In this document: positions 1 to 5,918 of the stretch, piece by piece
Position numbering within the stretch: position 1 is the stretch's first letter
Layout: every line of letters starts with the position of its first letter
Origin: DTU032 sp964346175
Lineage (GTDB): Bacteria > Bacillota > Clostridia > Saccharofermentanales > DTU023
NCBI GenBank assembly: GCA_964346175.1
Contig: CAYFTG010000033.1
Location: forward strand, 1-8,790
Direction: 5' to 3'
DNA length: 8,790 nt
Notes under the pieces: model-generated
The model's input: the letters and a program-made list of their open reading frames with translations, nothing else
Database searches by the model: none
Told to the model about the DNA's origin: nothing
Translations under genes and position numbers: made by a program

Positions 1-118
1 ATGTATGCCACTGCTCTCGTAAGGCTTTCCAGCTGCAATAGAGAGGTCCGGACTGAGCCTCATACGAACCGGCGATTTGAAATGTAACAGGCTGCGGCTT
101 AGCGTCCTTGTCAATCGA
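1..118 (-). pseudogene. Out-of-frame continuation of the FtsX/MacB-like permease, running off the left edge
   Basis: Reading the minus strand from 118 in the frame offset by one base gives 39 codons without a stop, continuing past the window edge. The text includes VTFQIAGSYE and SGPLYCSW. This resembles the part of MacB/FtsX outer domains that reads roughly 'v-v-G-y ... s-iyvpw', and it follows naturally from the LYSV end of the upstream frame. Moving from the upstream frame to this one needs one surplus base to be skipped, somewhere around 115-127. No slippery heptamer or stimulatory hairpin is apparent there, so a disabling mutation or a sequencing error is likelier than programmed frameshifting. 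The family assignment is inference from pattern; the open frame is directly visible. Confidence 0.5.
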
Positions 119-476
119 CGCTATATAAGGTCGTGAAGGCGAAATGGATATCGTCAGCAGGCACACCATCAAGCAAGACGGAATCTTGCTTGTAGAAAAC
201 ATAACTGCAAATCAGTAGATCCTTGACGTAGGGAACTAAATCACCTTCAACAAACACATAAACCGGTGACCAATCCAAAGGCTGGTTCTTAGACTGCGGC
301 AGCAAAAAGCCCTCAACTTTAATAGCGGTCTGAGCTTCAATTTTCTTTTTTTCGATTAAGGGTAGGCGATGTAGAGCATATCCAAGGAGACTAAACAAGA
401 AAACCAGCAAAATTAATATGACAATGAATTGCCCTAGCTTATCTCTTAATTGACTGCCAATCAGACGAAACAACAT
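111..476 (-). CDS. N-terminal fragment of an FtsX/MacB-like ABC transporter permease (frame-broken)
   Basis: This 121-residue reading frame begins at an ATG preceded by GGGAAGG with a 7-nt gap. Residues 1-15 are a short basic cytoplasmic start, about 16-36 form one hydrophobic membrane segment (FIVILILLVFLFSLLGYAL), and the rest is polar and probably extracytoplasmic. One N-terminal anchor followed by a large outer domain is the usual start of FtsX/MacB-type permeases, which normally continue for several hundred residues with three more membrane helices. The frame stops at 111-113, but an adjacent frame stays open to the left edge and reads like the rest of the outer domain (see the entry at 1-118). 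I therefore read it as the front of a longer gene broken by a frameshift. It has its own AT-rich upstream region and lies beyond the terminator of the preceding gene. Without homologues it could be a short single-pass membrane protein, but the hidden continuation argues against that. Confidence 0.55.
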   Translation of the reverse strand: MLFRLIGSQLRDKLGQFIVILILLVFLFSLLGYALHRLPLIEKKKIEAQTAIKVEGFLLPQSKNQPLDWSPVYVFVEGDLVPYVKDLLICSYVFYKQDSVLLDGVPADDIHFAFTTLYSVD

Positions 477-577
477 TGTTCAACCTTCCCGGCAATGTAC
501 AAAAGTACGGCAGATGCACAACCTCATACTAACATAATAGATAATATGAATCATCTGAAATTTATTTGTGTAATTTA

Positions 578-598
578 ATATTAACACACAATTAATAT
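578..598. promoter_or_regulatory. AT-rich 7-bp dyad upstream of the broken permease gene
   Basis: The gap 477-674 holds a terminator at its right and a very AT-rich stretch at about 530-617. Within that stretch ATATTAA (578-584) and TTAATAT (592-598) form a perfect 7-bp inverted repeat around 7 bases. It lies about 100 bp upstream of the permease start and could be an operator. AT-richness makes chance occurrence fairly likely. I could not pick one convincing -35/-10 pair for the permease among several weak TATTAT-like options at about 530-545. Confidence 0.25.
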
Positions 599-617
599 AT
601 TTTATTTATGTTGCCCC

Positions 618-645
618 TAAAAAAGCCGTCCCTAGTGGGACGGCT
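618..645 (-). terminator. Rho-independent terminator of the DUF1002 gene
   Basis: AGCCGTCCC (624-632) and GGGACGGCT (637-645) form a perfect 9-bp, GC-rich stem with a 4-nt loop. On the minus strand the stem is followed by six T residues (complement of 619-624). It begins 29 bases after the DUF1002 stop codon and separates that gene from the permease fragment. The A-run occurs only on the left side, so it should act mainly for leftward transcription. Confidence 0.92.
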
Positions 646-674
646 CAAAGCATCATTGCTATATTATCTTTGTT

Positions 675-1631
675 TTAGTCGAATAAATTGCTAAAGAAAT
701 CGCCGATAGCCTTGAATAGATCACTAAAAAAGCTGGACACATTAGTCCACCAGCCGCTGTTCTCCGCACCTTCCAGAAAGTCCATGGCCATGCCCCAGGT
801 ATCTTCGCCAAAGGTTTTGAGCTGATCCAAGACTTTCTTAACGTCTTCAGCGCTGAGTGTGTTCTTGTATTTTTCTAATGTGGCAGCTAGCTTGTCGATA
901 TCGGCTTGAGAAATATTAATTTCGTACTTGTTCAGGACATTGTTGATGATTACAGTAATTTGCTCAATCGTAATATTGTCTTTGCCTTCTTTTTCGACTA
1001 GCTCCGCCAATTCGGCCTTTATCTCAGTTAAGGCTTTGGAGAAGTCTTCCGAGTCAAAGTCTTCATTATTTGCATTGTTGTCTTCGATTACACGTACAGT
1101 AATCAACTCATCATTGCCGGCAACGAGCTTGTCTTTATCTAGGTCAATGCCGTAGACTTCTGCTGCCTTGTACACGCCAGTTAGGGCGGATTCGCCGGTA
1201 ACGGGTCGAATTGCTGCGACGGTAATATGACAGTCGTAAACACCCGCGGTGATGGCAGCATTAGAGTACTGATAATCAATTATTTTGGTGATATTCTCAG
1301 GATAGACTATCTCTGAACTGACACCGCTACCTTCGCTCTTGAATTCAACCATGACCGATGAAATCATGTCACGGTCTGCTATCGTAGCGTCGATAAAGCG
1401 ACCGGCGTCTGTACCGTTCACAATGTCGATTGTTATGTCTTGCCCCGAGTCTACTCCTAGCTGCTCGAGTGTAGCTGTCCTTTCGGCTTCATTTAGACCC
1501 GAACCTAAAATGGCGACCTTATCGCTCGTGTCGGCTGCCTGAACAGTCTGGCCACCGATTAAGGTAAAACAAAGTGCAAGCAGCAAGAGCAAGGTGCCTA
1601 CTTTCATCTTTCTTAATTTTTTCATATACAT
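675..1631 (-). CDS. Secreted DUF1002 (YpuA-like) protein with amphipathic aromatic tail
   Basis: The 318-residue product has a signal peptide: a basic start (KKLRKMK), a leucine-rich core at about 11-26, and a probable signal peptidase I site after VQA (residue 32). Residues about 35-180 match what I know of DUF1002, the family of Bacillus YpuA, with blocks such as GLNEAER, VYPENI and AAIRPVTGESALTG. Its biochemical function is unknown. Residues about 195-275 are charged and helical in character. The last 25 residues carry WW followed by two FFSxLF copies (301-306 and 312-317), a strongly amphipathic pattern that could bind membrane. The first ATG is preferred over the ATG two codons on, because AGGAGG lies 8 nt before it. 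The gene follows the response regulator after 94 bp with no obvious terminator between, so it may be part of the kinase-regulator transcript. The family call is good; the membrane role of the tail is inference. Confidence 0.85.
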   Translation of the reverse strand: MYMKKLRKMKVGTLLLLLALCFTLIGGQTVQAADTSDKVAILGSGLNEAERTATLEQLGVDSGQDITIDIVNGTDAGRFIDATIADRDMISSVMVEFKSEGSGVSSEIVYPENITKIIDYQYSNAAITAGVYDCHITVAAIRPVTGESALTGVYKAAEVYGIDLDKDKLVAGNDELITVRVIEDNNANNEDFDSEDFSKALTEIKAELAELVEKEGKDNITIEQITVIINNVLNKYEINISQADIDKLAATLEKYKNTLSAEDVKKVLDQLKTFGEDTWGMAMDFLEGAENSGWWTNVSSFFSDLFKAIGDFFSNLFD

Positions 1632-1634
1632 ATG

Positions 1635-1648
1635 ATTAGCCTCCTAAT
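1635..1648 (-). promoter_or_regulatory. Ribosome binding site of the DUF1002 gene inside a small dyad
   Basis: The Shine-Dalgarno AGGAGG (complement of 1640-1645) lies 8 nt before the ATG and fixes the start. The flanks ATTAG and CTAAT form a 5-bp inverted repeat with GAGG as the loop, so the site could be presented on, or weakly hidden by, a short AU-rich hairpin. The ribosome site is solid; any regulatory role of the hairpin is speculative. Confidence 0.6.
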
Positions 1649-1725
1649 AGTCCTAATTGAATCACCTTCATTTTACCGATATAAAGTGAACAAATGCGAA
1701 GAAGCTGCGAAGATTTCTTACCGTC

Positions 1726-2400
1726 CTACATCATTTGGTTTGATTGATCCTGTCTGAAATAGGCCACTACTAATTGAGTGCGATCGCGAAGATCGAGTTT
1801 ATCCAAAATATTTGACAGATAATTTCGTACTGTGCCTTCGCTAAGATGAAGCTCTTCGGCAATTTCCTTATTGTTGAGACCATCTGCCACGAGCTTAACT
1901 AACTGTTTCTCTCTTTCAGACAAGGAAGTAAATAGACCACGCCACTCCCGTTCCTCTGCAGGAATTTGCCTGTCGTTTAGTAATGGCGACAATCTGTCAA
2001 CTATTTCACCCCCAAACACGTACTGGCCACGCTGGATAGCGTACAGAGCAGGCAAAATATTGTCCACATCAGACTTCATCAGATAGCCCATTGCGCCCAT
2101 GCGCAAAGCGGCAAGGACGTACTCTTCATCTACAAAGGTTGTTAAAAACAGAATTTTCGCCTTCTCGTCTGCTGCCAAAATATGTTCGCCGGCCGCCAGG
2201 CCGTCCATTCCCTCCATGCGAATATCCAGCAAGAGAATGTCCGGACTAAACTCGCTGTAGAGGTCAATCGCTTCTTGACCGTCAGAGCCCGTTGCCACAA
2301 CTTCGATCGCCTCGTTCTTGTCACGGCGCGAGCCGAGCTCTATAATCGACTGCAAACTCTTACAGACTATGGGATCATCGTCAATAATTATAATTCTCAT
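1726..2400 (-). CDS. NarL/LuxR-family response regulator, partner of the adjacent kinase
   Basis: The 224-residue cytoplasmic regulator has an N-terminal receiver domain (about 1-120) and a C-terminal LuxR-type helix-turn-helix (about 160-218). Receiver hallmarks are the acidic pocket in IIIIDDDP (D8, D9), the phospho-acceptor D59 in LLLDIRM, T87 in FLTT and K109 in LMKSD. The output domain shows LSEREKQLVKLVADG and NKEIAEELHLSEGTVRNYL. The ATG at 2400 gives a receiver starting exactly at the first strand and has AGGAG 4 nt upstream. A GTG at 2421 with AAGGA 6 nt upstream would add seven residues and cannot be excluded. The gene starts 51 bp after the kinase stop, so the two are surely co-transcribed. 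Phosphorylated, it should dimerise and bind DNA, most plausibly in the divergent region 3562-3760, to control the exporter genes. The target is inferred from position. Confidence 0.93.
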   Translation of the reverse strand: MRIIIIDDDPIVCKSLQSIIELGSRRDKNEAIEVVATGSDGQEAIDLYSEFSPDILLLDIRMEGMDGLAAGEHILAADEKAKILFLTTFVDEEYVLAALRMGAMGYLMKSDVDNILPALYAIQRGQYVFGGEIVDRLSPLLNDRQIPAEEREWRGLFTSLSEREKQLVKLVADGLNNKEIAEELHLSEGTVRNYLSNILDKLDLRDRTQLVVAYFRQDQSNQMM

Positions 2401-2451
2401 CTCTCTCCTCACGAGTGTCACGCTAGTTCCTTAACTTGTTTGCGTCGGTCT

Positions 2452-3561
2452 TTATATTTTCGTTTCAGGCAAGGCATCGCTTTTTGCGGGTAATCTGGCA
2501 AAAATCCTATAGCCGGACTGTCGGTTCACATTCAGTGTACCGCCGATAGCTGTGACGCGCTCCTCTAGGCTCAGTAGGCCGATGCCGTCTGTCTGGGGCT
2601 TGCCGCCCACCGCATAGCCGTTGTCAGCTAATAATAGTTGGTAGTGGTCTCCCCACTGTTTTAATGAAATACTGACTCTACTGGCATTAGAGTGCTTAGC
2701 AGTGTTATTTAAGCCCTCGCGGCAAATAGCTAATACTGTGTAAAAAAGCGTAGGACTCAGTTGGTCTTTAATTTGTACAGTGCAATGCAGAGGACAGAAT
2801 TTGAAGTCTTGCGCCAGCTTTTCCAAGGCTGTTTCAATCGACAAAGATTCGGAATGAATGTCGTGGATACTGTTTCTTATCATTTCCATTGCTTCAGACA
2901 AAGTCTCTCTCAAAGAACTGTACTGCGCCTGCTCGTCAGCGGCCAGCAAATCGAGTTCAGCTACCTGCAAGATGGCACTCGTCAATTTATGGCCGACATT
3001 GTCGTGAATCGAGCGGGCAATGCGATTTCTCTCGGCTAAAATATCTGAGGTGCGGTCCAACTCTCGCTGAGCCATCAGCTGGTGATTCAGCTGCCTTTGC
3101 CTGCGCAAGAGTTCTGACGAAGTGTCTACATAAGAATAGTGAGATTTTTCCAAGCTGTCTGCTCGTCTTGTCCAATATCCTAGGAAAATGGCAATGAGTG
3201 TTAAGCCGTAAAGAAGAGCTATCTGCAAAGTAGAGATCTCTGCGTTTATGAGAGGAATTACTGTCAGTAAAAGCGGCCAGTTCCGTTTCCAATCGCTTAC
3301 TTGGTAAGCCACTAGAGGTAGTCCGAAAAGCACGCCCGGCAAGAAAAAGCCGACAACGATCAGCGCCAGATAAACGACTTGGCACAGGAGGTCGCTTTGC
3401 TGCTTAAGACTCTGCTGCTTAGAATATGCAAAGAACAAAGGTAATGAAGCCAATAATACAAATATGAGAACGCTCAACACCAGCAAGAGCTGCGGCTCCG
3501 AAACAAAGGTGAGCGCTACGCACAAGGCTGTGATTATGGCCAAATTCATTATGTGTGCCAT
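2452..3561 (-). CDS. Multi-pass sensor histidine kinase, HisKA_3 (HPK7) class
   Basis: The 369-residue kinase has about six hydrophobic segments in residues 5-130, with almost no extracytoplasmic loop, which suggests sensing within the membrane (DesK/LiaS/LnrJ style). A charged linker that could be coiled coil follows (about 148-180). The phospho-acceptor H186 lies in IARSIHDNVGHKLTSA, typical of the HisKA_3 dimerisation domain that partners NarL-type regulators. The ATPase domain follows with an N box (REGLNNTAKHSNA, about 281-293), a G1 motif (DNG at 313-315) and a G2 motif (GIGLLSLEERV, from 326). I chose the ATG at 3561 because AAGGAG lies 5 nt upstream; an in-frame ATG 19 codons earlier has no such site. 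The gene is divergent from the ABC exporter operon and 5' to its regulator. The stimulus is unknown; a membrane-active compound is the guess from context. Confidence 0.93.
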   Translation of the reverse strand: MAHIMNLAIITALCVALTFVSEPQLLLVLSVLIFVLLASLPLFFAYSKQQSLKQQSDLLCQVVYLALIVVGFFLPGVLFGLPLVAYQVSDWKRNWPLLLTVIPLINAEISTLQIALLYGLTLIAIFLGYWTRRADSLEKSHYSYVDTSSELLRRQRQLNHQLMAQRELDRTSDILAERNRIARSIHDNVGHKLTSAILQVAELDLLAADEQAQYSSLRETLSEAMEMIRNSIHDIHSESLSIETALEKLAQDFKFCPLHCTVQIKDQLSPTLFYTVLAICREGLNNTAKHSNASRVSISLKQWGDHYQLLLADNGYAVGGKPQTDGIGLLSLEERVTAIGGTLNVNRQSGYRIFARLPAKSDALPETKI

Positions 3562-3566
3562 TTTTA

Positions 3567-3572
3567 CTCCTT
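3567..3572 (-). promoter_or_regulatory. Ribosome binding site deciding the kinase start
   Basis: On the minus strand AAGGAG stands 5 nt before the ATG at 3561-3559. This selects that ATG over the upstream in-frame ATG at 3618, which would place this site inside the coding region. Confidence 0.85.
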
Positions 3573-3617
3573 GTCTATTTGAAAACGATTCTTGGTCTGA
3601 ATGTAAAGTATGACACA

Positions 3618-3646
3618 ATTCTATTCATCTTCTTGGATATTAGCAA
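3618..3646 (-). promoter_or_regulatory. Probable promoter of the kinase-regulator transcript
   Basis: On the minus strand TTGCTA (complement of 3641-3646) and TAGAAT (complement of 3618-3623) are separated by exactly 17 bases. They match the sigma-A consensus at 4 of 6 and 5 of 6 positions. Transcription would begin near 3611, giving a leader of about 50 nt before the kinase ATG. This is a visual match only. Confidence 0.5.
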
Positions 3647-3683
3647 AGAATTTACATTTGTCATTCATAACAGTGACAGTAAA

Positions 3684-3715
3684 CACTACTGCGCTAGTGC
3701 ACGCAACGCTATATT
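3684..3715 (+). promoter_or_regulatory. Candidate regulated promoter of the ABC exporter operon, with dyad at the -35 region
   Basis: TATATT (3710-3715) matches the -10 consensus at 5 of 6 positions and lies 45 bp before the ATPase ATG. The bases a normal spacing upstream (TACTGC) are a poor -35 box. Over that spot sits an inverted repeat, CACTA (3684-3688) and TAGTG (3695-3699), with a 6-base spacer. A good -10, a poor -35 and a dyad there is the layout expected of a regulated promoter. The neighbouring LuxR-type regulator is the natural candidate binder. The arms are short, so this remains a hypothesis. Confidence 0.35.
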
Positions 3716-3760
3716 TACTATGGCAGACTCAAGATAATGCTGCCGCGAGAGGAGAATTAG

Positions 3761-4729
3761 ATGCCAAATAATTTGCTTGACAGCACATTAATCGACGTTG
3801 AGGTCAAGGATCTAGTCAAACGCTACAAAGAGTTGGTGGCGGTTGACCACCTTAGCCTCAACATTAAGCGAGGAGAAATATTCGGTCTACTGGGTCCGAA
3901 CGGTTCCGGTAAATCTACTCTGATTAACTGCATCTTGGCGCTACTGCGCTTTGACCAAGGTGAGGTGAAGATCTTCGGCGAGACTATGACGCCGCAATCA
4001 TATGATATCAAGCAGCAAATTGGACTCGTCCCTCAGGATATTTCTGTTTATAAGGAACTCAGTGTCTACGATAATATTGATTATTTCTGCGGACTATATG
4101 TCGAAGACAAGGCTACGCGTCGACGCTACGTTTCTGAAGTCATTGATTTTGTCCAACTTAACGATTTCAAAACCTTCCTTCCACGCAAGCTCTCGGGCGG
4201 CCTGCAGCGCCGTTTGAATCTAGCCTGCGGAATAGCCCATAAGCCGCGCCTGATCTTCCTCGACGAGCCGACAGTAGCCGTTGATCCGCAGTCGAGAAAT
4301 CGTATTCTAGAAGGTATCAAGCAACTGCGCAATGAGGGTTCCACGATCATCTACACTACTCACTATATGGAAGAAGTAGAATTCATCTGTGATCGCTTAG
4401 CGATTCTGGATCACGGCAAAATCTTAGTCAGCGGTAGCAACGACGAAATAATTGCCATGTCTTCCATCAGTGAATCAATAAAAATTGTCGTCTACGATCT
4501 GCCGGATAGCTTAGTTGAACAGCTGCAAAGCAATCCGAGCGTGGACTCACTCTCTTATCAGGAAGGCAATCTCAATCTGACGATGAAGCAGGGCGGCAAC
4601 AACCTCTTAGCTGTACTACAGATCCTGACTGAGGCCGGTTTTACACCTGTCAGTGTCTCCAGTGAAAACCCAACACTTAATGATGTCTTCCTTGAAATTA
4701 CTGGCAAGGAGCTACGTGACCATGCTTAG
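3761..4729 (+). CDS. ABC-2 exporter ATP-binding protein (LnrL/NatA-like, DUF4162 tail)
   Basis: The 322-residue cytoplasmic ATPase powers the two permeases encoded next. All nucleotide-binding motifs are present: Walker A GPNGSGKST (45-53), Q-loop Q92 in VPQDIS, signature LSGGLQRR (144-151), Walker B LIFLDEPT (164-171) followed by the D-loop region AVDPQ, and the switch histidine H201. The signature has LSGGLQ in place of the common LSGGMK/Q. Residues about 237-320 form the C-terminal extension typical of ABC-2 exporter ATPases (DUF4162). The length fits LnrL-type proteins. AGAGGAG stands 6 nt before the ATG. The last 8 bp overlap the start of the next gene, whose ribosome site lies inside this coding sequence, so translation is probably coupled. 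The substrate cannot be deduced from the ATPase. Confidence 0.95.
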   Translation: MPNNLLDSTLIDVEVKDLVKRYKELVAVDHLSLNIKRGEIFGLLGPNGSGKSTLINCILALLRFDQGEVKIFGETMTPQSYDIKQQIGLVPQDISVYKELSVYDNIDYFCGLYVEDKATRRRYVSEVIDFVQLNDFKTFLPRKLSGGLQRRLNLACGIAHKPRLIFLDEPTVAVDPQSRNRILEGIKQLRNEGSTIIYTTHYMEEVEFICDRLAILDHGKILVSGSNDEIIAMSSISESIKIVVYDLPDSLVEQLQSNPSVDSLSYQEGNLNLTMKQGGNNLLAVLQILTEAGFTPVSVSSENPTLNDVFLEITGKELRDHA

Positions 4730-5918
4730 ACATCTTCTGAAATATGGTTTTAAGACTTACGTTCGCAACAGACCGAACTTAATCTGGAATATAGTTTTCC
4801 CCTTTGCCTACTTGGCAATCTTCTTTATGGCTCTCTTTTCCTTATCGGATACTAACTCCGGTCTAGACACTATTCGCTTGGCTCTGGTACCGGGTCACGC
4901 TGCAGTCGAACGGAGCGAGGTCGATGGGCTGAAGAATTTTCTAGCTTTTGCCGGTGAAGAAGGGAGCTGGCAGGACGAAGAAATCATCTTTTCTAATAAT
5001 GAGGAGTCACTATTCGTATTTGTTGAGGGCGAAGAAAGTGAAGCTACAACTTGGCTAGAAGAAGACAAGATTGATGCACTGATCCTGATTAATGACGAGC
5101 TCAGTTTCAAAGTCAACCCCATCCGTCGAATAGCGGCTACAGTTCTACATGAAACACTGTCATCTTATGAACGCATGAGCACAACCCAAGAGGTTTTAAC
5201 TGCCGGCTATGCGGAAGGTAAATTTACGCCCCCGACAGATGTAGCAGAAGTTGAGGCTAATCGCTTTTTGGGTATTGTTAAAGAAGGGCGCAGCAAGGCG
5301 ATCTTGTCTGAGTTTATCTTCTTCTTCGCTGCTCTAGCTTACGTATCTTTCTTCCCTATCAATAGTGGTACGGACGTTATCGAGAGTATCGAGCCCGGCC
5401 AATCTCCTCAGGCGCTGCGCAAAGCTGTAGCGCCGCTCAGTAAGTGGACTCATTTCTTCGGTGCGCTAATTCCGCGCTGGTTGACACATCTGCTTTTGGT
5501 TGTTTTAGCTTATGGCTTTACTCAAGTCTTGGGCATCGATTACGGCGGTGATCACCTGCGCATCATAGCGCTTCTTCTGCTGGGCACAAGTGCCGCCATC
5601 TTTACCGGCACTGCAATTGGCTCACTCGTCCCCACAGGACAAGGTCCAAAAGTCGCGCTATCTATTAGTTTACCGCTACTCTTCGCTATGGCCTCCGGCA
5701 TGATGGCCAGCGAACTGCACACCCTGGTTATGGAATATATTCCTTGGCTGCACAACATCAATCCTCTGGGTCGTGTTACGAATGGACTGCACGCTCTGTA
5801 TGCCGGAACGGACTTAACCCGCTATATTGCTCAGTTGCAAGGTTTGGGCATCTACGTAGCTGTCTGTTTCGCATTAACTCTACTTGGCATCAGGAGGACG
5901 CGTTATGAAAGTGTTTAA
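4722..5918 (+). CDS. ABC-2 type permease, first of two (LnrM-like)
   Basis: The 398-residue membrane protein has one helix near the N-terminus (about 23-41), an extracytoplasmic domain of about 150 residues, then five helices (about 196-214, 245-270, 280-303, 308-330, 372-390). This is the ABC2_membrane_3 layout seen in exporters such as LnrM. The outer domain holds a markedly acidic stretch at about 79-116 (for example EEGSWQDEE and EGEESE). I chose the ATG at 4722, which has AAGGAG 10 nt upstream within the ATPase gene. It gives a start (MLRHLLKYGFK) typical of such permeases; in-frame upstream starts would only add residues overlapping the ATPase. The protein should pair with the next gene's product as the membrane half of a heterodimeric exporter. 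Transport direction (export) is from family knowledge; the substrate is unknown. Confidence 0.9.
   Translation: MLRHLLKYGFKTYVRNRPNLIWNIVFPFAYLAIFFMALFSLSDTNSGLDTIRLALVPGHAAVERSEVDGLKNFLAFAGEEGSWQDEEIIFSNNEESLFVFVEGEESEATTWLEEDKIDALILINDELSFKVNPIRRIAATVLHETLSSYERMSTTQEVLTAGYAEGKFTPPTDVAEVEANRFLGIVKEGRSKAILSEFIFFFAALAYVSFFPINSGTDVIESIEPGQSPQALRKAVAPLSKWTHFFGALIPRWLTHLLLVVLAYGFTQVLGIDYGGDHLRIIALLLLGTSAAIFTGTAIGSLVPTGQGPKVALSISLPLLFAMASGMMASELHTLVMEYIPWLHNINPLGRVTNGLHALYAGTDLTRYIAQLQGLGIYVAVCFALTLLGIRRTRYESV

Noticed and set aside
105..130. Programmed ribosomal frameshift in the permease fragment
   Set aside because: There is no slippery heptamer, no internal Shine-Dalgarno placed to stimulate slippage and no stable hairpin nearby; a mutation or sequencing error is simpler.
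1569..1571. Cys21 in the DUF1002 signal peptide as a lipoprotein attachment site
   Set aside because: The preceding residues are L-A-L, so the -1 position is Leu and not Gly/Ala/Ser, and the hydrophobic core continues past the Cys. A signal peptidase I site after VQA fits better.
1632..1725. Terminator between the regulator and DUF1002 genes
   Set aside because: Only weak imperfect repeats (for example AAGAA/TTCTT with an 11-base loop and the direct repeat GCGAAG) are present, with no GC-rich stem followed by a T-run.
2987..3385. 132-residue open frame on the minus strand inside the kinase gene
   Set aside because: It lies wholly within the kinase in another frame, has no ribosome site, and its composition is rich in Arg and Ser, as expected of an out-of-frame shadow.
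3562..3618. Upstream ATG at 3618 as the kinase start
   Set aside because: It would place the clear AAGGAG site inside the coding region and add 19 polar residues (HTLHSDQESFSNRQ) with no ribosome site of their own.
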